From Dokdonia pacifica (GTDB lineage Bacteria > Bacteroidota > Bacteroidia > Flavobacteriales > Flavobacteriaceae), in assembly GCF_900188275.1 (NCBI RefSeq), contig NZ_FZNY01000001.1, positions 186,001-250,000 on the forward strand: DNA of 64,000 nucleotides. The letters run 5' to 3'. The notes beneath the pieces are model-generated. The model ran no database searches, was not told where the DNA came from, and saw only the letters and a list, made by a program, of their open reading frames with translations. Both the position numbers and the translations under genes were made by a program. Below, piece by piece: positions 9,730 to 18,487 of this stretch. The stretch's first letter is position 1; each line of letters starts with the position of its first letter.

Positions 9730-11052
9730 CTAATTGTATACTTCCTTTACAAATTCATCAAAAGTTACCTTCTTAGTCTTAAGGTTTACATTTTCCTTAA
9801 AGAAAGTTAACATTTTTTGATTCATTAGCTGTTCAGAAAGTCTTTTTACTTCTTCTTGATTCCCTAGAATACGTGCTGCAATGTCTTCTAACTCTTTGTC
9901 TTCAGGGTTCATTTGACCATATTGCATCATTTGCATTTTGATCATATCCTTAGCATATGTTTTAAGCTCTTCAAAGGTTACTTGCAAGTTATTTTCTTGA
10001 ATAAGTTTTCCTTCTATAAGTTGATAACGTAGTCCTTTTTCAGAACGGTTATATTCTTCTATAGCTTCTTCTATAGTCATTGGGTTTTCTCCTGTAGATT
10101 GGATCCATTTTTGAAGAAAATCTGCTGGTAAATCAAACTTTGTTTCTGCTATAAGGTGCTCAGTCACATCATTCATTAACTGCTGATCGCTTTGCTGCTG
10201 GAATTGCTTAGCTGCATCTTCCTTCATTTTTTCTTTAAGCTCAGTTACTGTTTTTACAGCATCTTTCCCATATAGCTTATCAAATAAGTCTTGATCAAAT
10301 TCTGCAAGCTCTCTTGAATTAACTTCTGAAATTGTAAAAGTAACTTCTGCATTTAGTTCTTTTGCTTCTTCTTCAGTTTTCTTTAGTGCATTTTGATAGC
10401 TATGTGCTTCACTGAAAAGACTTTTTGTTTTCACAGTGATCACATCACCTACTTTTGCCCCAAGAAAAGCATCTGTATTTTTCTTTCCTTTTAGTTGAGC
10501 AATTTCAAAAGTAGCAGTATTATCAAGCTCTAATTCTTCATTTACAAAAGCACCCGTAACTTCGCTATCTTTTGCAACTTCAGTTTGAGAGATTAACTTA
10601 CCATATTGCTTTTGAATTGTAGTAAGTTGATTTTCGATCATTTTATCATCTGCATAAATCTCATATCCTACAATTGCTTTCTTAGGTTTAAGATCTATAT
10701 CAAATTTAGGAGCCATTCCTAATTCAAATTCAAAACTATAATCATCTAAATCCCAATCAAAATCTTCCTGATTTTTAGGAAGTGGATTCCCAAGTACATC
10801 TATTTTTTCTTCAGAAAGAAATTTACCTAGTGCATCTTGAAGCAATTTATTCACTTCATCTACACGAACTGCCATTCCGTATTGCTTTTGAACAAGTCCC
10901 ATAGGCACGTGTCCTTTTCTAAAACCTGGGATATTTGCCGTTTTACGGTAATCCTTTAAAATAGACTGCACTTTATCTTGATAATCATCTTTAGCGATGT
11001 CTACCTTAATAATTGCATTAAGCTCATCGATTTGCTCCTTTGTAATATTCAT
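9730..11052 (-). CDS. tig: Trigger factor
   Basis: Trigger factor is the ribosome-bound chaperone that meets nascent chains. The 440-residue product has the N-terminal ribosome-binding domain with the signature GFRKGHVP at about residues 43-50. Its helical C-terminal substrate-cradling region is rich in Lys, Glu and Gln. The middle FKBP-type prolyl-isomerase domain is only weakly recognisable (FLGAKVGDVITVKT), as is usual for divergent Bacteroidota trigger factors. It has its own promoter (TTG-N20-TATTTTTG) and terminator, followed by clpP and clpX. Confidence 0.93.
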   Translation of the reverse strand: MNITKEQIDELNAIIKVDIAKDDYQDKVQSILKDYRKTANIPGFRKGHVPMGLVQKQYGMAVRVDEVNKLLQDALGKFLSEEKIDVLGNPLPKNQEDFDWDLDDYSFEFELGMAPKFDIDLKPKKAIVGYEIYADDKMIENQLTTIQKQYGKLISQTEVAKDSEVTGAFVNEELELDNTATFEIAQLKGKKNTDAFLGAKVGDVITVKTKSLFSEAHSYQNALKKTEEEAKELNAEVTFTISEVNSRELAEFDQDLFDKLYGKDAVKTVTELKEKMKEDAAKQFQQQSDQQLMNDVTEHLIAETKFDLPADFLQKWIQSTGENPMTIEEAIEEYNRSEKGLRYQLIEGKLIQENNLQVTFEELKTYAKDMIKMQMMQYGQMNPEDKELEDIAARILGNQEEVKRLSEQLMNQKMLTFFKENVNLKTKKVTFDEFVKEVYN

Positions 11053-11073
11053 TCTTCTCTTAATTTAAGGGCG

Positions 11074-11104
11074 CAAAAATACGTATTTTTTTACACCTCA
11101 ACAA
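11074..11104 (-). promoter_or_regulatory. Promoter of tig
   Basis: On the minus strand TTG (11104-11102), a 20-bp spacer and TATTTTTG (11081-11074) match the Bacteroidota primary sigma-factor consensus. The -7 element ends 21 bp before the ATG. Confidence 0.8.
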
Positions 11105-11108
11105 TGTT

Positions 11109-11474
11109 TTAATTTCTTCTATCCTGTAGTTTCACATCTTCTTTAAGCATTTGAAATAAAATGCTTTGAAATATACTTAGTAAAACACTAAATAATATTG
11201 CTGTCCAGATGCCATTCACTACAAAACCTCCAATAAAATAATCTACCCATAAAATCAATACTGCATTTATGACCAGTAAGAAAAGTCCAAAGGTGATAAT
11301 AGTAATAGGTAGTGTAAGAATTATTAGAATTGGTCTTACTATTAATCTTAACAATGACAAAGCTATGGCTACCCATAGAGAAGTCATAAAGCCTTCTACA
11401 TATACCCCAGGAAGTATTCTTGCTATAATAAGCACAGCAATCGTTGTAAGTATAATTTTAAAAATAGATTTCAT
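11109..11474 (-). CDS. Small four-helix membrane protein, phage-holin-4-2 / YvlD-like family
   Basis: This 121-residue protein consists almost entirely of four hydrophobic helices. The conserved centre is LSLLRLIVRPILIILTLPITIITFGLFLLVINAVLILWVDYFI, typical of the family annotated as 'phage holin family 4' or YvlD. Despite that name these are widespread chromosomal inner-membrane proteins and no phage genes lie nearby. The function is unknown. It lies between the terminator of the SGNH gene and the tig promoter. Confidence 0.75.
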   Translation of the reverse strand: MKSIFKIILTTIAVLIIARILPGVYVEGFMTSLWVAIALSLLRLIVRPILIILTLPITIITFGLFLLVINAVLILWVDYFIGGFVVNGIWTAILFSVLLSIFQSILFQMLKEDVKLQDRRN

Positions 11475-11503
11475 ATTGCTTTTAATAAAGCAAATAGAAT
11501 ACC

Positions 11504-11538
11504 AAAAAAAAAGATGCGCTAATTAAGCGCATCTTTTA
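11504..11538 (-). terminator. Terminator of the FadL/SGNH operon
   Basis: The stem AAAGATGCGCT / AGCGCATCTTT with loop AATTA is followed on the minus strand by a T-run (11512-11504). It lies 27 bp beyond the SGNH stop codon. Confidence 0.85.
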
Positions 11539-11564
11539 ATGTTTTATAGATAATAGACTGTCAT

Positions 11565-13109
11565 TTAGTCATTACTTATAGTTATTGTTGCAAAGTTACC
11601 AATATCCACTCTAGGAATATTAGAACCATATCTTGCATTAATTGCTTCTAAAAGTACATTTGCAGTAAATGCATATCCTCTAGGTGTTGGATGCACTCCA
11701 TCAAGAGAGAAACCTCCTCCTGTTACAAATGTAGATGTTAGTGTACCTCCATTAAATGTTACACCTCCATTAGCTACTTGCTGTAAAGCTGAACGCGCAT
11801 CTGCAAAAGCAAGTCCGTTAGCATTAGCCAATGCTTGGATTGTTGTATTATACGAGTTTTGTGCTACTGTAACTCTAGCTTGCTCTGCTGATGTTAGTAC
11901 AAACTGATCTGCAAGTGGTACAGAAACTCCATTAATTAATGTAGGATCATTATTGATTATTGTTCCTAAAACTCCAGATGCAGTAAGAGGAATAATATCA
12001 TTTTCATTCACCTGACGTAATTGTCCTAATAAATTTGCTGTTGCAGCATCAAGACTTACAGGAGGAGCTTGAAGAATTGCGCTTACATCTGTAAGGTCAT
12101 CATCTGTCATAATTGGGAAGTTCACTCCTTCTACAAAATTAATAGTACGTGAAGCTGCTTCTTCTGCAGTAATAATATTAAAACTAACTAATGTAGGAAG
12201 TACTACCGTATTATATAATCCGAAATTATCATTTAAAAATGCCGCAGTTGGCGCATCTAAAGGAATAGATTGTGCTGGAACTGTTGTAAAAAATGGAATA
12301 GAAGTTACGTCAGGAATATTAACAAGTACTCCATCTGCACCACTAGCTGCTAATGCATCTACCATTTGAGAGTAAGCTCCTGCAAATACAGTTGGATCTG
12401 TAATATCATTTCCTCCATAAGTAGATGGATCAAAGTTACCTGTTTGATCTACACCTGCTCCTCCTGAAGTAGCATATCCTAAAATATCATTATTTCCAAT
12501 CCATAAAGAAAAGAAAGAAGGATTCTGAGCCACTGCATCTCCAATTACTGTTGCATCTGGAGAAGAAGCAAATCTTACAAAGTAAGGATTTGCACTGATA
12601 GGAGTCGTAGTTAATCCTCCAATATTACCATATCCTGGAAATAATAAATCAAAACTTCTTGCTCCTGGCACTCCTACATTATTGAATGGTCCAGAAAGAA
12701 TATTAGAAACTTCTGTAGTAGGTGTTTGTCCTATAATTGCTGGTGCTGGGTTTCCATTTTCGTCTGTAGCTAGTACAAAACGAGGGTTAAATCCAGGGAT
12801 AGGGTTTCCTCCTAAAAGTAATCCACCTACATTATCATTCATAAGTGGTTGTGTAAAAGTACCACCTCCTGCAAGTGCAAATTGCTCTGCCATGATATTA
12901 GGATAAGAATCTTCTTGTCCTGTAATATATAATGTACCATCTGCAAAACCTGCAGTAAGAGAATTTCCTACAGATACATAATTAGAGAAATCTGCTTCTC
13001 CACTTGTATAAAATCCATCTTCATCGATAGGGGTATCGAACTCTGGCTCACAAGCCACAAACCCAAATCCTATTGCAAAAACTGCTATATATTTTATATA
13101 TTTTTTCAT
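11565..13109 (-). CDS. SGNH/GDSL-type lipolytic lipoprotein
   Basis: This 514-residue protein is predicted to be a lipid-anchored esterase or lipase. The signal peptide ends in a lipobox (FGFVAC, Cys20). The catalytic serine block is VGNSLTAG (Ser50), a GNSL variant of GDSL. WIGNND supplies the oxyanion Asn, and the C-terminal LDGVHPTPRG carries the Asp470/His473 pair. It is longer than a minimal SGNH domain (about 200 residues), with long Gly/Asn/Thr-rich insertions. It lies 13 bp downstream of a FadL-type porin gene in the same operon. This pairing is common in Bacteroidota and suggests that esters are cleaved outside and fatty acids imported. Confidence 0.85.
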   Translation of the reverse strand: MKKYIKYIAVFAIGFGFVACEPEFDTPIDEDGFYTSGEADFSNYVSVGNSLTAGFADGTLYITGQEDSYPNIMAEQFALAGGGTFTQPLMNDNVGGLLLGGNPIPGFNPRFVLATDENGNPAPAIIGQTPTTEVSNILSGPFNNVGVPGARSFDLLFPGYGNIGGLTTTPISANPYFVRFASSPDATVIGDAVAQNPSFFSLWIGNNDILGYATSGGAGVDQTGNFDPSTYGGNDITDPTVFAGAYSQMVDALAASGADGVLVNIPDVTSIPFFTTVPAQSIPLDAPTAAFLNDNFGLYNTVVLPTLVSFNIITAEEAASRTINFVEGVNFPIMTDDDLTDVSAILQAPPVSLDAATANLLGQLRQVNENDIIPLTASGVLGTIINNDPTLINGVSVPLADQFVLTSAEQARVTVAQNSYNTTIQALANANGLAFADARSALQQVANGGVTFNGGTLTSTFVTGGGFSLDGVHPTPRGYAFTANVLLEAINARYGSNIPRVDIGNFATITISND

Positions 13110-13122
13110 CTCTCTTTTTTAT

Positions 13123-14406
13123 TTAAAGTTTATAACTTATCCCTATACCTGGTGAAAATACGCTTGACTTGTACGTCCCTCTAAAAGGAGCCGTTTGTCC
13201 GTTAGTTTCTGTAAAGAAATCATAAGAAGCATCTATCTCTTCAAAACGTAGATATAAGAAAGAAGCATCAATAGCAAATTTGTCATTTATATTATAGGTA
13301 AAACCTGTTGTAAATCCGTGAGAATCGTTACGAGGTGTTTCTGGTGCAAAAAAGCCAGATTGTACTGGAGATTCATCAAAGTAATATCCTAATCTAAGAT
13401 CTAATTTACTAGATGGAGAGTATTGTGCTCCAAAACGGTATGTACTTGCATTTTTATAATTACGTGGATTAAGAGATTGTAACGCTACAGATCCATCTGC
13501 ATTTAAGAAATCGATATCAAGTGATTCATAAGCACTCCACTCTGCATAGTTATAATCAAAAGCAAATAACCATTTTTCATTTGGCTTATATGATAGACCT
13601 ACAGTCCATTCTGCTGGTAATGGTAATGATGCTGTAAAATCAAATGTTCCATTTGGAATTGGAGCAAGTGGTGAGTTAGGCACATTTGCAAATGTTGCTT
13701 CACCATCTCCAGCTTCAACCTCAACATCAATTAATGAACGATAGTTAAATCCTAGTTTCCACTTATCTTCATTATCTAAGTTTAATAATGCTCCTACAGA
13801 CCATCCAAATTCTAGAATACCACTAGCATCTAATGTTACATTAGATCTGTTTCCGTCTAAATCTGTTAGGTTTCTAGATAAGTTACGATTAAACTCTACT
13901 CCTCCTATTGCTAAGATGGGCCCCCCACCTATACTGAATCTATCCTTTACAACTTCCCAAGAGAATAATGGTTGTACATAGATTGCTTGTAACTCTATAT
14001 TATTAACAAGGTGTGACCCTGCCCAATCAGTTGGGTACTCTACAGTACTTCCATAAGGAGTATAAACAGCAAGTCCTAAAGCAAAGTTTTCACTTACTTT
14101 ATAACTTCCATAAAGATATACTGGCGTTCCAACATTATCTTCTGTTGATACAGAATTTCCAAATTGTGCATTTTGATATGCCACCTCTGCAAATACTCCA
14201 AATCCTCCCGCAGAAAGATTGATTTTATTTTCTAGATGAACTAACCCCGCTGGGTTAAAAAACGCTAGCTCTGCATTATTTACTACCGCAACTCCTGTAT
14301 GACCCATAGCCAACGCTCTGTTTCCCTGAAGACTTACACGGTATCCACCAGCATAAGTAACAGCACAAACTAGCATAAGTACGAATACACTTACTACTTT
14401 TCTCAT
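13123..14406 (-). CDS. OmpP1/FadL/TodX-family outer-membrane transport protein
   Basis: This 427-residue outer-membrane beta-barrel belongs to the family that imports long-chain fatty acids and other hydrophobic compounds. A signal peptide ends near VTYAGG. The N-terminal hatch motif RVSLQGNRALAMGHTGVAVVNNAELAFFNPAGL is diagnostic. The C-terminal strand ends ISYKL with a terminal hydrophobic residue. It is the first gene of a two-gene operon with the SGNH lipoprotein and follows a near-perfect promoter. Confidence 0.9.
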   Translation of the reverse strand: MRKVVSVFVLMLVCAVTYAGGYRVSLQGNRALAMGHTGVAVVNNAELAFFNPAGLVHLENKINLSAGGFGVFAEVAYQNAQFGNSVSTEDNVGTPVYLYGSYKVSENFALGLAVYTPYGSTVEYPTDWAGSHLVNNIELQAIYVQPLFSWEVVKDRFSIGGGPILAIGGVEFNRNLSRNLTDLDGNRSNVTLDASGILEFGWSVGALLNLDNEDKWKLGFNYRSLIDVEVEAGDGEATFANVPNSPLAPIPNGTFDFTASLPLPAEWTVGLSYKPNEKWLFAFDYNYAEWSAYESLDIDFLNADGSVALQSLNPRNYKNASTYRFGAQYSPSSKLDLRLGYYFDESPVQSGFFAPETPRNDSHGFTTGFTYNINDKFAIDASFLYLRFEEIDASYDFFTETNGQTAPFRGTYKSSVFSPGIGISYKL

Positions 14407-14455
14407 AATTTAATTTAGGTTAAGATTTATTATTGTTTTCTTAAAAGAAAGCAAG

Positions 14456-14485
14456 CAAAAATAGGATATTTTTAAGTTTTTACAA
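14456..14485 (-). promoter_or_regulatory. Promoter of the FadL/SGNH operon
   Basis: On the minus strand TTG (14485-14483), 19 bp, then TATTTTTG (14463-14456). This is an almost ideal Bacteroidota promoter and leaves a 5' leader of about 45 nt. Confidence 0.85.
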
Positions 14486-14535
14486 TTTATTAACACACTT
14501 TATTATGCATACATAGTAAAATTTTAAGAGAAATC

Positions 14536-15303
14536 TTACAAAAACGCCATGACTTCGCTATAAAATTGCTTTGGATTCTCTGCATGTAACCAATGTCCTA
14601 CATTTGGGATTGTTTCTAATTTTGCTTTCGCGAAAGCGGAAAAAATAGTATCCTCATCTTCTTTTTGAATATAATTTGAAGCACCGCCTCTTAAAAATAG
14701 CGTAGGTTTTTCAAAATATGAATCAGCCGGCAATGCTTCTCCAATACGTTCAATATTATATATTAAAACAGGGAGATTTACTCTAAGACCTAAAATCCCT
14801 TTTTCTACCCAATAAAGGTTTTTTAATAAAAATTGACGTACGCCTATTTCTTTAATATATTTTGATAAAAATACATCTGCCTCCTTTCTCCCTTTTAATG
14901 CTTCCTGATTAATGGATAGCGCCTCTAATCCTTCTAATATTGTTTGATGGTGTTGTGGATAGAACTTTGGTGCTATATCTGCTACAATTAATTTTGAGAC
15001 AAGCTCAGGATACTTTACTGCAAAAAGCATAGCTGTCTTTCCTCCCATAGAATGTCCAATAACATCTACAGACGACAAATTTTTCTCTGTACAGTAATTT
15101 TTAAGATCATTTGCCATAAGTTCATAACTAAAATCATCACTATGAAAACTGCGCCCATGATTGCGTTGATCAACTAAATGTACTTCATATCCTTGCTCTC
15201 CAAATTGTCTCGCAAGTGTTTTCCAATTATCTCCCATTCCAAGAAAACCATGCAAAATGATAAGTGGTTTTCCTTCACCTATTATATTAGAATGTAATAT
15301 CAT
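14536..15303 (-). CDS. Alpha/beta-hydrolase (YbfF-like esterase)
   Basis: This 255-residue cytoplasmic alpha/beta-hydrolase has an oxyanion loop LHGFLGMGDNW, the nucleophile elbow GHSMGG (Ser85) and the catalytic His237 in NVGHWLHAENP. DQRNHGRS is typical of the YbfF/epoxide-hydrolase-like group. The substrate is unknown. Its ATG shares one base with the stop of pdxJ (TAATG), so translation is probably coupled. Residues 223-227 (AFAKA) are encoded by a copy of the dispersed palindrome, just before the last core strand; this looks like an insertion tolerated in a loop or helix. Confidence 0.85.
   Translation of the reverse strand: MILHSNIIGEGKPLIILHGFLGMGDNWKTLARQFGEQGYEVHLVDQRNHGRSFHSDDFSYELMANDLKNYCTEKNLSSVDVIGHSMGGKTAMLFAVKYPELVSKLIVADIAPKFYPQHHQTILEGLEALSINQEALKGRKEADVFLSKYIKEIGVRQFLLKNLYWVEKGILGLRVNLPVLIYNIERIGEALPADSYFEKPTLFLRGGASNYIQKEDEDTIFSAFAKAKLETIPNVGHWLHAENPKQFYSEVMAFL
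14624..14637. repeat. Dispersed palindrome inside the alpha/beta-hydrolase gene
   Basis: A perfect GCTTTCGCGAAAGC, read in the hydrolase frame as Ala-Phe-Ala-Lys-Ala (residues 223-227). Confidence 0.9.
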
Positions 15304-16016
15304 TAGCTTAGTTTTTTAAGATATTCAGCAATTACTGTTTCAAATCCATAGTATAGAGCTTCAGAAACTAATGCATGCCCTATAGACACTTCTAATAAAT
15401 TTGGAATACTGTTCTTAAAATATTCGATATTCTCCAAAGAGAGATCATGACCCGCATTTATTCCTAGCTCGAGTTCGTTGGCAATCAATGCACTATCTAT
15501 ATAAGGACGTATAGCAGCTTCCTTATCTGTAGCATACAGTTTTGCATAGCTTTCTGTATACAATTCAATACGGTCTGTACCTGTTGATTTTGCTCCTTCT
15601 ATCATTTCTTGTACTGGATCAACAAATATGGATGTGCGTATTCCTTGATTTTTAAACTCCTTAATTACCTCTTGTAGAAATGATTTATGCTTTATAGTAT
15701 CCCATCCAGCATCACTAGTGATAGCATCAACAGCGTCTGGCACTAATGTTACTTGAGTAGGATTAACTTCCAAGACAAGATCAATAAATTTTTGAACCGG
15801 ATTACCTTCTATATTAAATTCTGTAGTCACTATTTTTTTTAAATCTCTAGCGTCCTGATATCGTATATGTCTCTCATCTGGTCTTGGATGTATTGTAATT
15901 CCTTGTGCTCCAAATTTCTCAAGATCAACAGAAACATTTACAACATTAGGCACGTCACCACCACGAGCATTACGAAGTGTTGCTATCTTATTTACGTTTA
16001 CACTTAGTTTTGTCAT
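15303..16016 (-). CDS. pdxJ: Pyridoxine 5'-phosphate synthase PdxJ
   Basis: PdxJ condenses 1-deoxyxylulose 5-phosphate with 3-amino-1-hydroxyacetone 1-phosphate to form pyridoxine 5'-phosphate, the last ring-forming step of the DXP-dependent vitamin B6 pathway. The 237-residue product has the usual length and motifs. These are NVNKIATLRNARGG at the start, ITIHPRPDERHIRYQDARDL, a central VTLVPD, and the C-terminal INAGHDLSLEN and EVSIGHALVSEAL phosphate-binding segments. It is the first gene of a two-gene operon with the hydrolase. Confidence 0.96.
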   Translation of the reverse strand: MTKLSVNVNKIATLRNARGGDVPNVVNVSVDLEKFGAQGITIHPRPDERHIRYQDARDLKKIVTTEFNIEGNPVQKFIDLVLEVNPTQVTLVPDAVDAITSDAGWDTIKHKSFLQEVIKEFKNQGIRTSIFVDPVQEMIEGAKSTGTDRIELYTESYAKLYATDKEAAIRPYIDSALIANELELGINAGHDLSLENIEYFKNSIPNLLEVSIGHALVSEALYYGFETVIAEYLKKLS

Positions 16017-16042
16017 TATAAATATGGTATAAATTTTGAGTA

Positions 16043-16050
16043 CAAAAATA
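16043..16050 (-). promoter_or_regulatory. -7 element upstream of pdxJ
   Basis: The minus strand reads TATTTTTG, an exact TANNTTTG match 26 bp before the ATG. No TTG was found at the expected -33 position. Confidence 0.55.
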
Positions 16051-16095
16051 CAAAGACCCTAACGCTAGCCGAGTTATTTTTCATTATTTTGCACT

Positions 16096-16752
16096 ATGAG
16101 TATTACAGATTTTATAATTAACGACATCAAACCTGTTTCTGAAAAAGAGTTAATAGGGGAAGTACAGACCATTTTTAGCCAAACCACTCTCTCTCATGTT
16201 CCCATACAGAGAGATTCTACATATGTAGGTTGCCTTGCTGAAAATGACACTCATTGCTATGATGCAAATTGTATTATCTCTGACTATACACATGCCTATG
16301 AGCACTTTTTTGTGAGGTATGAAACCAACTGGTTGGATATTCTTGAAACATTTGCTCAAAATAGCTCTAACATTATGCCAGTACTAGATGAGAATAATAC
16401 CTATATAGGTTATTATGAACTAGCTGATGTAATGAATTTTTTCAACAACACCCCATTTATAAGTGAACCAGGAAGTGTTGTTATTATAGAAAAAGGCATG
16501 CAAGATTATTCATTTAGTGAAATAAGCCAAATCGTAGAGTCTAATGATGGTAAAATATGGGGCGGATTTATATCTAAAATAGAAAATGATGTTGTTCAAA
16601 TCTCTATAAAAATTGGACGCGCCAACTTTAATGACATACTTGCGGCATTTAGGAGGTATAGCTACAATGTTGTATCTAGTCATCAAGAAGATACATTTAT
16701 AAAAGATCTTAGAGAACGCTCTCAGTACTTAGAAAAATATCTTAATATATAA
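16096..16752 (+). CDS. CBS-domain protein
   Basis: This 218-residue cytoplasmic protein carries a pair of CBS-like motifs in its first half. The second is clear: NWLDILETFAQNSSNIMPVLDENNTYIGYYELADVMNFF. The C-terminal third (SVVIIEKGMQDYSFSEISQIVESNDGKI) resembles an ACT-like domain, as in AcuB-type proteins. CBS pairs bind adenine nucleotides and usually regulate a partner. It lies only 3 bp upstream of nadK and is surely co-transcribed, so a nucleotide-sensing role linked to NAD metabolism is possible but unproven. Confidence 0.8.
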   Translation: MSITDFIINDIKPVSEKELIGEVQTIFSQTTLSHVPIQRDSTYVGCLAENDTHCYDANCIISDYTHAYEHFFVRYETNWLDILETFAQNSSNIMPVLDENNTYIGYYELADVMNFFNNTPFISEPGSVVIIEKGMQDYSFSEISQIVESNDGKIWGGFISKIENDVVQISIKIGRANFNDILAAFRRYSYNVVSSHQEDTFIKDLRERSQYLEKYLNI

Positions 16753-16755
16753 TTC

Positions 16756-17640
16756 ATGAAAATAGGTATTTACGGCCAATTTTATCATCAAGAAGCAGCT
16801 CGTTACGTACAAGAACTTCTGGATATTTTAGATAAAAAAAAGATTGAAGTGATTATTGAAAAAAATTTTCTTGATCTAATTCATGAACATGATGCAATTG
16901 ACAAAAATTACAGACATTTTAGCACTTTTGAAGAACTAGATACAAGCTATGATTTGTTTTTTAGTATAGGAGGAGATGGTACAATCCTAAAAACTGCGAC
17001 ATATATAAGAGATCTTAATATTCCTATTGTAGGTATTAACACTGGAAGATTAGGTTTTCTAGCAACTATTAAAAAACAAGAAATAGCTACTTCTATAGAA
17101 AAAATCCTTGCTGGCAATTACACATTATCACAACGTAGCTTATTACAAGTTACTACAGGTCAAGATACAACTGTTTTTGAAGGAATTAATTTTGCATTAA
17201 ATGAAATTGTAGTAAGTCGTAAAAATACGACGTCTATGATCTCTATATCAACGCATTTAAATGGAGAATCTTTAACAAATTATTGGGCAGATGGATTAAT
17301 AGTATCTACCCCTACTGGATCTACAGGATATTCTTTGAGTTGTGGTGGTCCCGTTATTACTCCTCTCACATCTAGTCTTATTCTTACACCCATAGCCCCT
17401 CATAATTTAAATGCCAGACCTCTCGTAATTCCTGATAGCACAACAATTACCTTAAAAGTTTCTGGAAGAGAAAAACAACATTTAATATCACTAGATTCAA
17501 GAATTGCCACTTTAGAAAATGAAACGATTATCACCTTAAAGAAAGCGCCTTTCACCATAAGTCTCATTAATTTAGAAGGGGAAAGTTTTTTAAAAACGTT
17601 ACGAGAAAAGTTATTATGGGGAGAAGATAAGCGTAATTAG
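16756..17640 (+). CDS. nadK: NAD kinase
   Basis: NadK phosphorylates NAD to NADP. The 294-residue product shows the family hallmarks: GGDGT at residues 72-76, NTGRLGFLA, the NE-containing ALNEIVVSRK, and DGLIVSTPTGSTGYSLSCGGPVITP. It follows the CBS gene after 3 bp. The 156 bp behind it (17641-17796) contain only the promoter of the next gene. Confidence 0.96.
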   Translation: MKIGIYGQFYHQEAARYVQELLDILDKKKIEVIIEKNFLDLIHEHDAIDKNYRHFSTFEELDTSYDLFFSIGGDGTILKTATYIRDLNIPIVGINTGRLGFLATIKKQEIATSIEKILAGNYTLSQRSLLQVTTGQDTTVFEGINFALNEIVVSRKNTTSMISISTHLNGESLTNYWADGLIVSTPTGSTGYSLSCGGPVITPLTSSLILTPIAPHNLNARPLVIPDSTTITLKVSGREKQHLISLDSRIATLENETIITLKKAPFTISLINLEGESFLKTLREKLLWGEDKRN

Positions 17641-17771
17641 GCAATAATTTTCAATAAACATTGTTAACTCTGTGTGTAGTTTAGATATATTTTTATCGTT
17701 CTTTTGTTTAAAAAGACGACATCTCATAAATCATTATTTTGATAGAATAGTATCTACCCGCACATTATTGT

Positions 17772-17779
17772 TATATTTG
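17772..17779 (+). promoter_or_regulatory. -7 element upstream of the DUF6089 gene
   Basis: TATATTTG is an exact TANNTTTG match, 17 bp before the ATG at 17797. No TTG was seen at the -33 position. Confidence 0.55.
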
Positions 17780-17796
17780 CAAACTTTTACAGCTAT

Positions 17797-18480
17797 ATGA
17801 GGTATTTGACGATTGTAATAATCGCCATGTTTTTAGGCTTTAACTCTCAAGCGCAGACTTATGAAGTAGGTTTGTTTGCTGGAGGGTCAAATTTTATAGG
17901 AGATGTTGGATCAACAAGTTACATTGCTCCAAACTCCCCTGTTATAGGAGGTATTTTTAAATGGAATCGTAGTAAGCGACATTCTTTTAGATTTACTGCG
18001 CTTTTTACACAACTAGAAAGTGCAGATTCTCAAAGTGATGAATCTAGAAGGCAACTTCGAGGATATTCTTTTAAAAATAGTGTAAAAGAAGTTTCATTAG
18101 GTCTAGAATATACATTCTGGGATTTTGATATGTTTAATGATAGAAATCCTTCTACGCCCTATTTATATACGGGGTTTACATATTTTAATCACGATGAGCT
18201 AGCCTTAAATGGTAACAATGTTCAGAAGACTGGTACTGCTTGGGATTTTGCAATTCCAATGGTTCTAGGTTATAAAGCTGTTATTGGAACAAAGTTTATT
18301 CTTGCTTTTGAAATAGGGGCAAGATATACATTAACAGATAATCTAGATGGTAGTGCTCCTGACAATGATGCCAATGGAACGTTACGTTTTGGAAATATAA
18401 ATAATGATGATTGGTATATGTTTACTGGATTTACCGTAACCTATACCTTTGGGCGCAAACCATGTTTTTGTGCCTTCTAA
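17797..18480 (+). CDS. DUF6089-like outer-membrane beta-barrel protein
   Basis: This 227-residue protein has a signal peptide ending in SQAQ and then a string of amphipathic beta-strands. The opening TYEVGLFAGGSNFIGDVGSTSYIAP and the closing DWYMFTGFTVTYTFGRKPCFCAF mark a small outer-membrane barrel of the DUF6089 type. Its position directly upstream of uppS and bamA is a conserved Bacteroidota arrangement, which hints at a role in envelope assembly. The function is unknown. The stop is 7 bp before the uppS start. Confidence 0.8.
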   Translation: MRYLTIVIIAMFLGFNSQAQTYEVGLFAGGSNFIGDVGSTSYIAPNSPVIGGIFKWNRSKRHSFRFTALFTQLESADSQSDESRRQLRGYSFKNSVKEVSLGLEYTFWDFDMFNDRNPSTPYLYTGFTYFNHDELALNGNNVQKTGTAWDFAIPMVLGYKAVIGTKFILAFEIGARYTLTDNLDGSAPDNDANGTLRFGNINNDDWYMFTGFTVTYTFGRKPCFCAF

Positions 18481-18487
18481 TAATGAG

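Noticed and set aside
11109-11474. Phage remnant, because of the holin-like family name
   Set aside because: No other phage gene is near, and the family is mostly chromosomal and unrelated to lysis.
18449-18487. Upstream TTG start for uppS
   Set aside because: It lies inside the preceding gene and adds residues that the family does not have; the ATG at 18488 gives the normal start.
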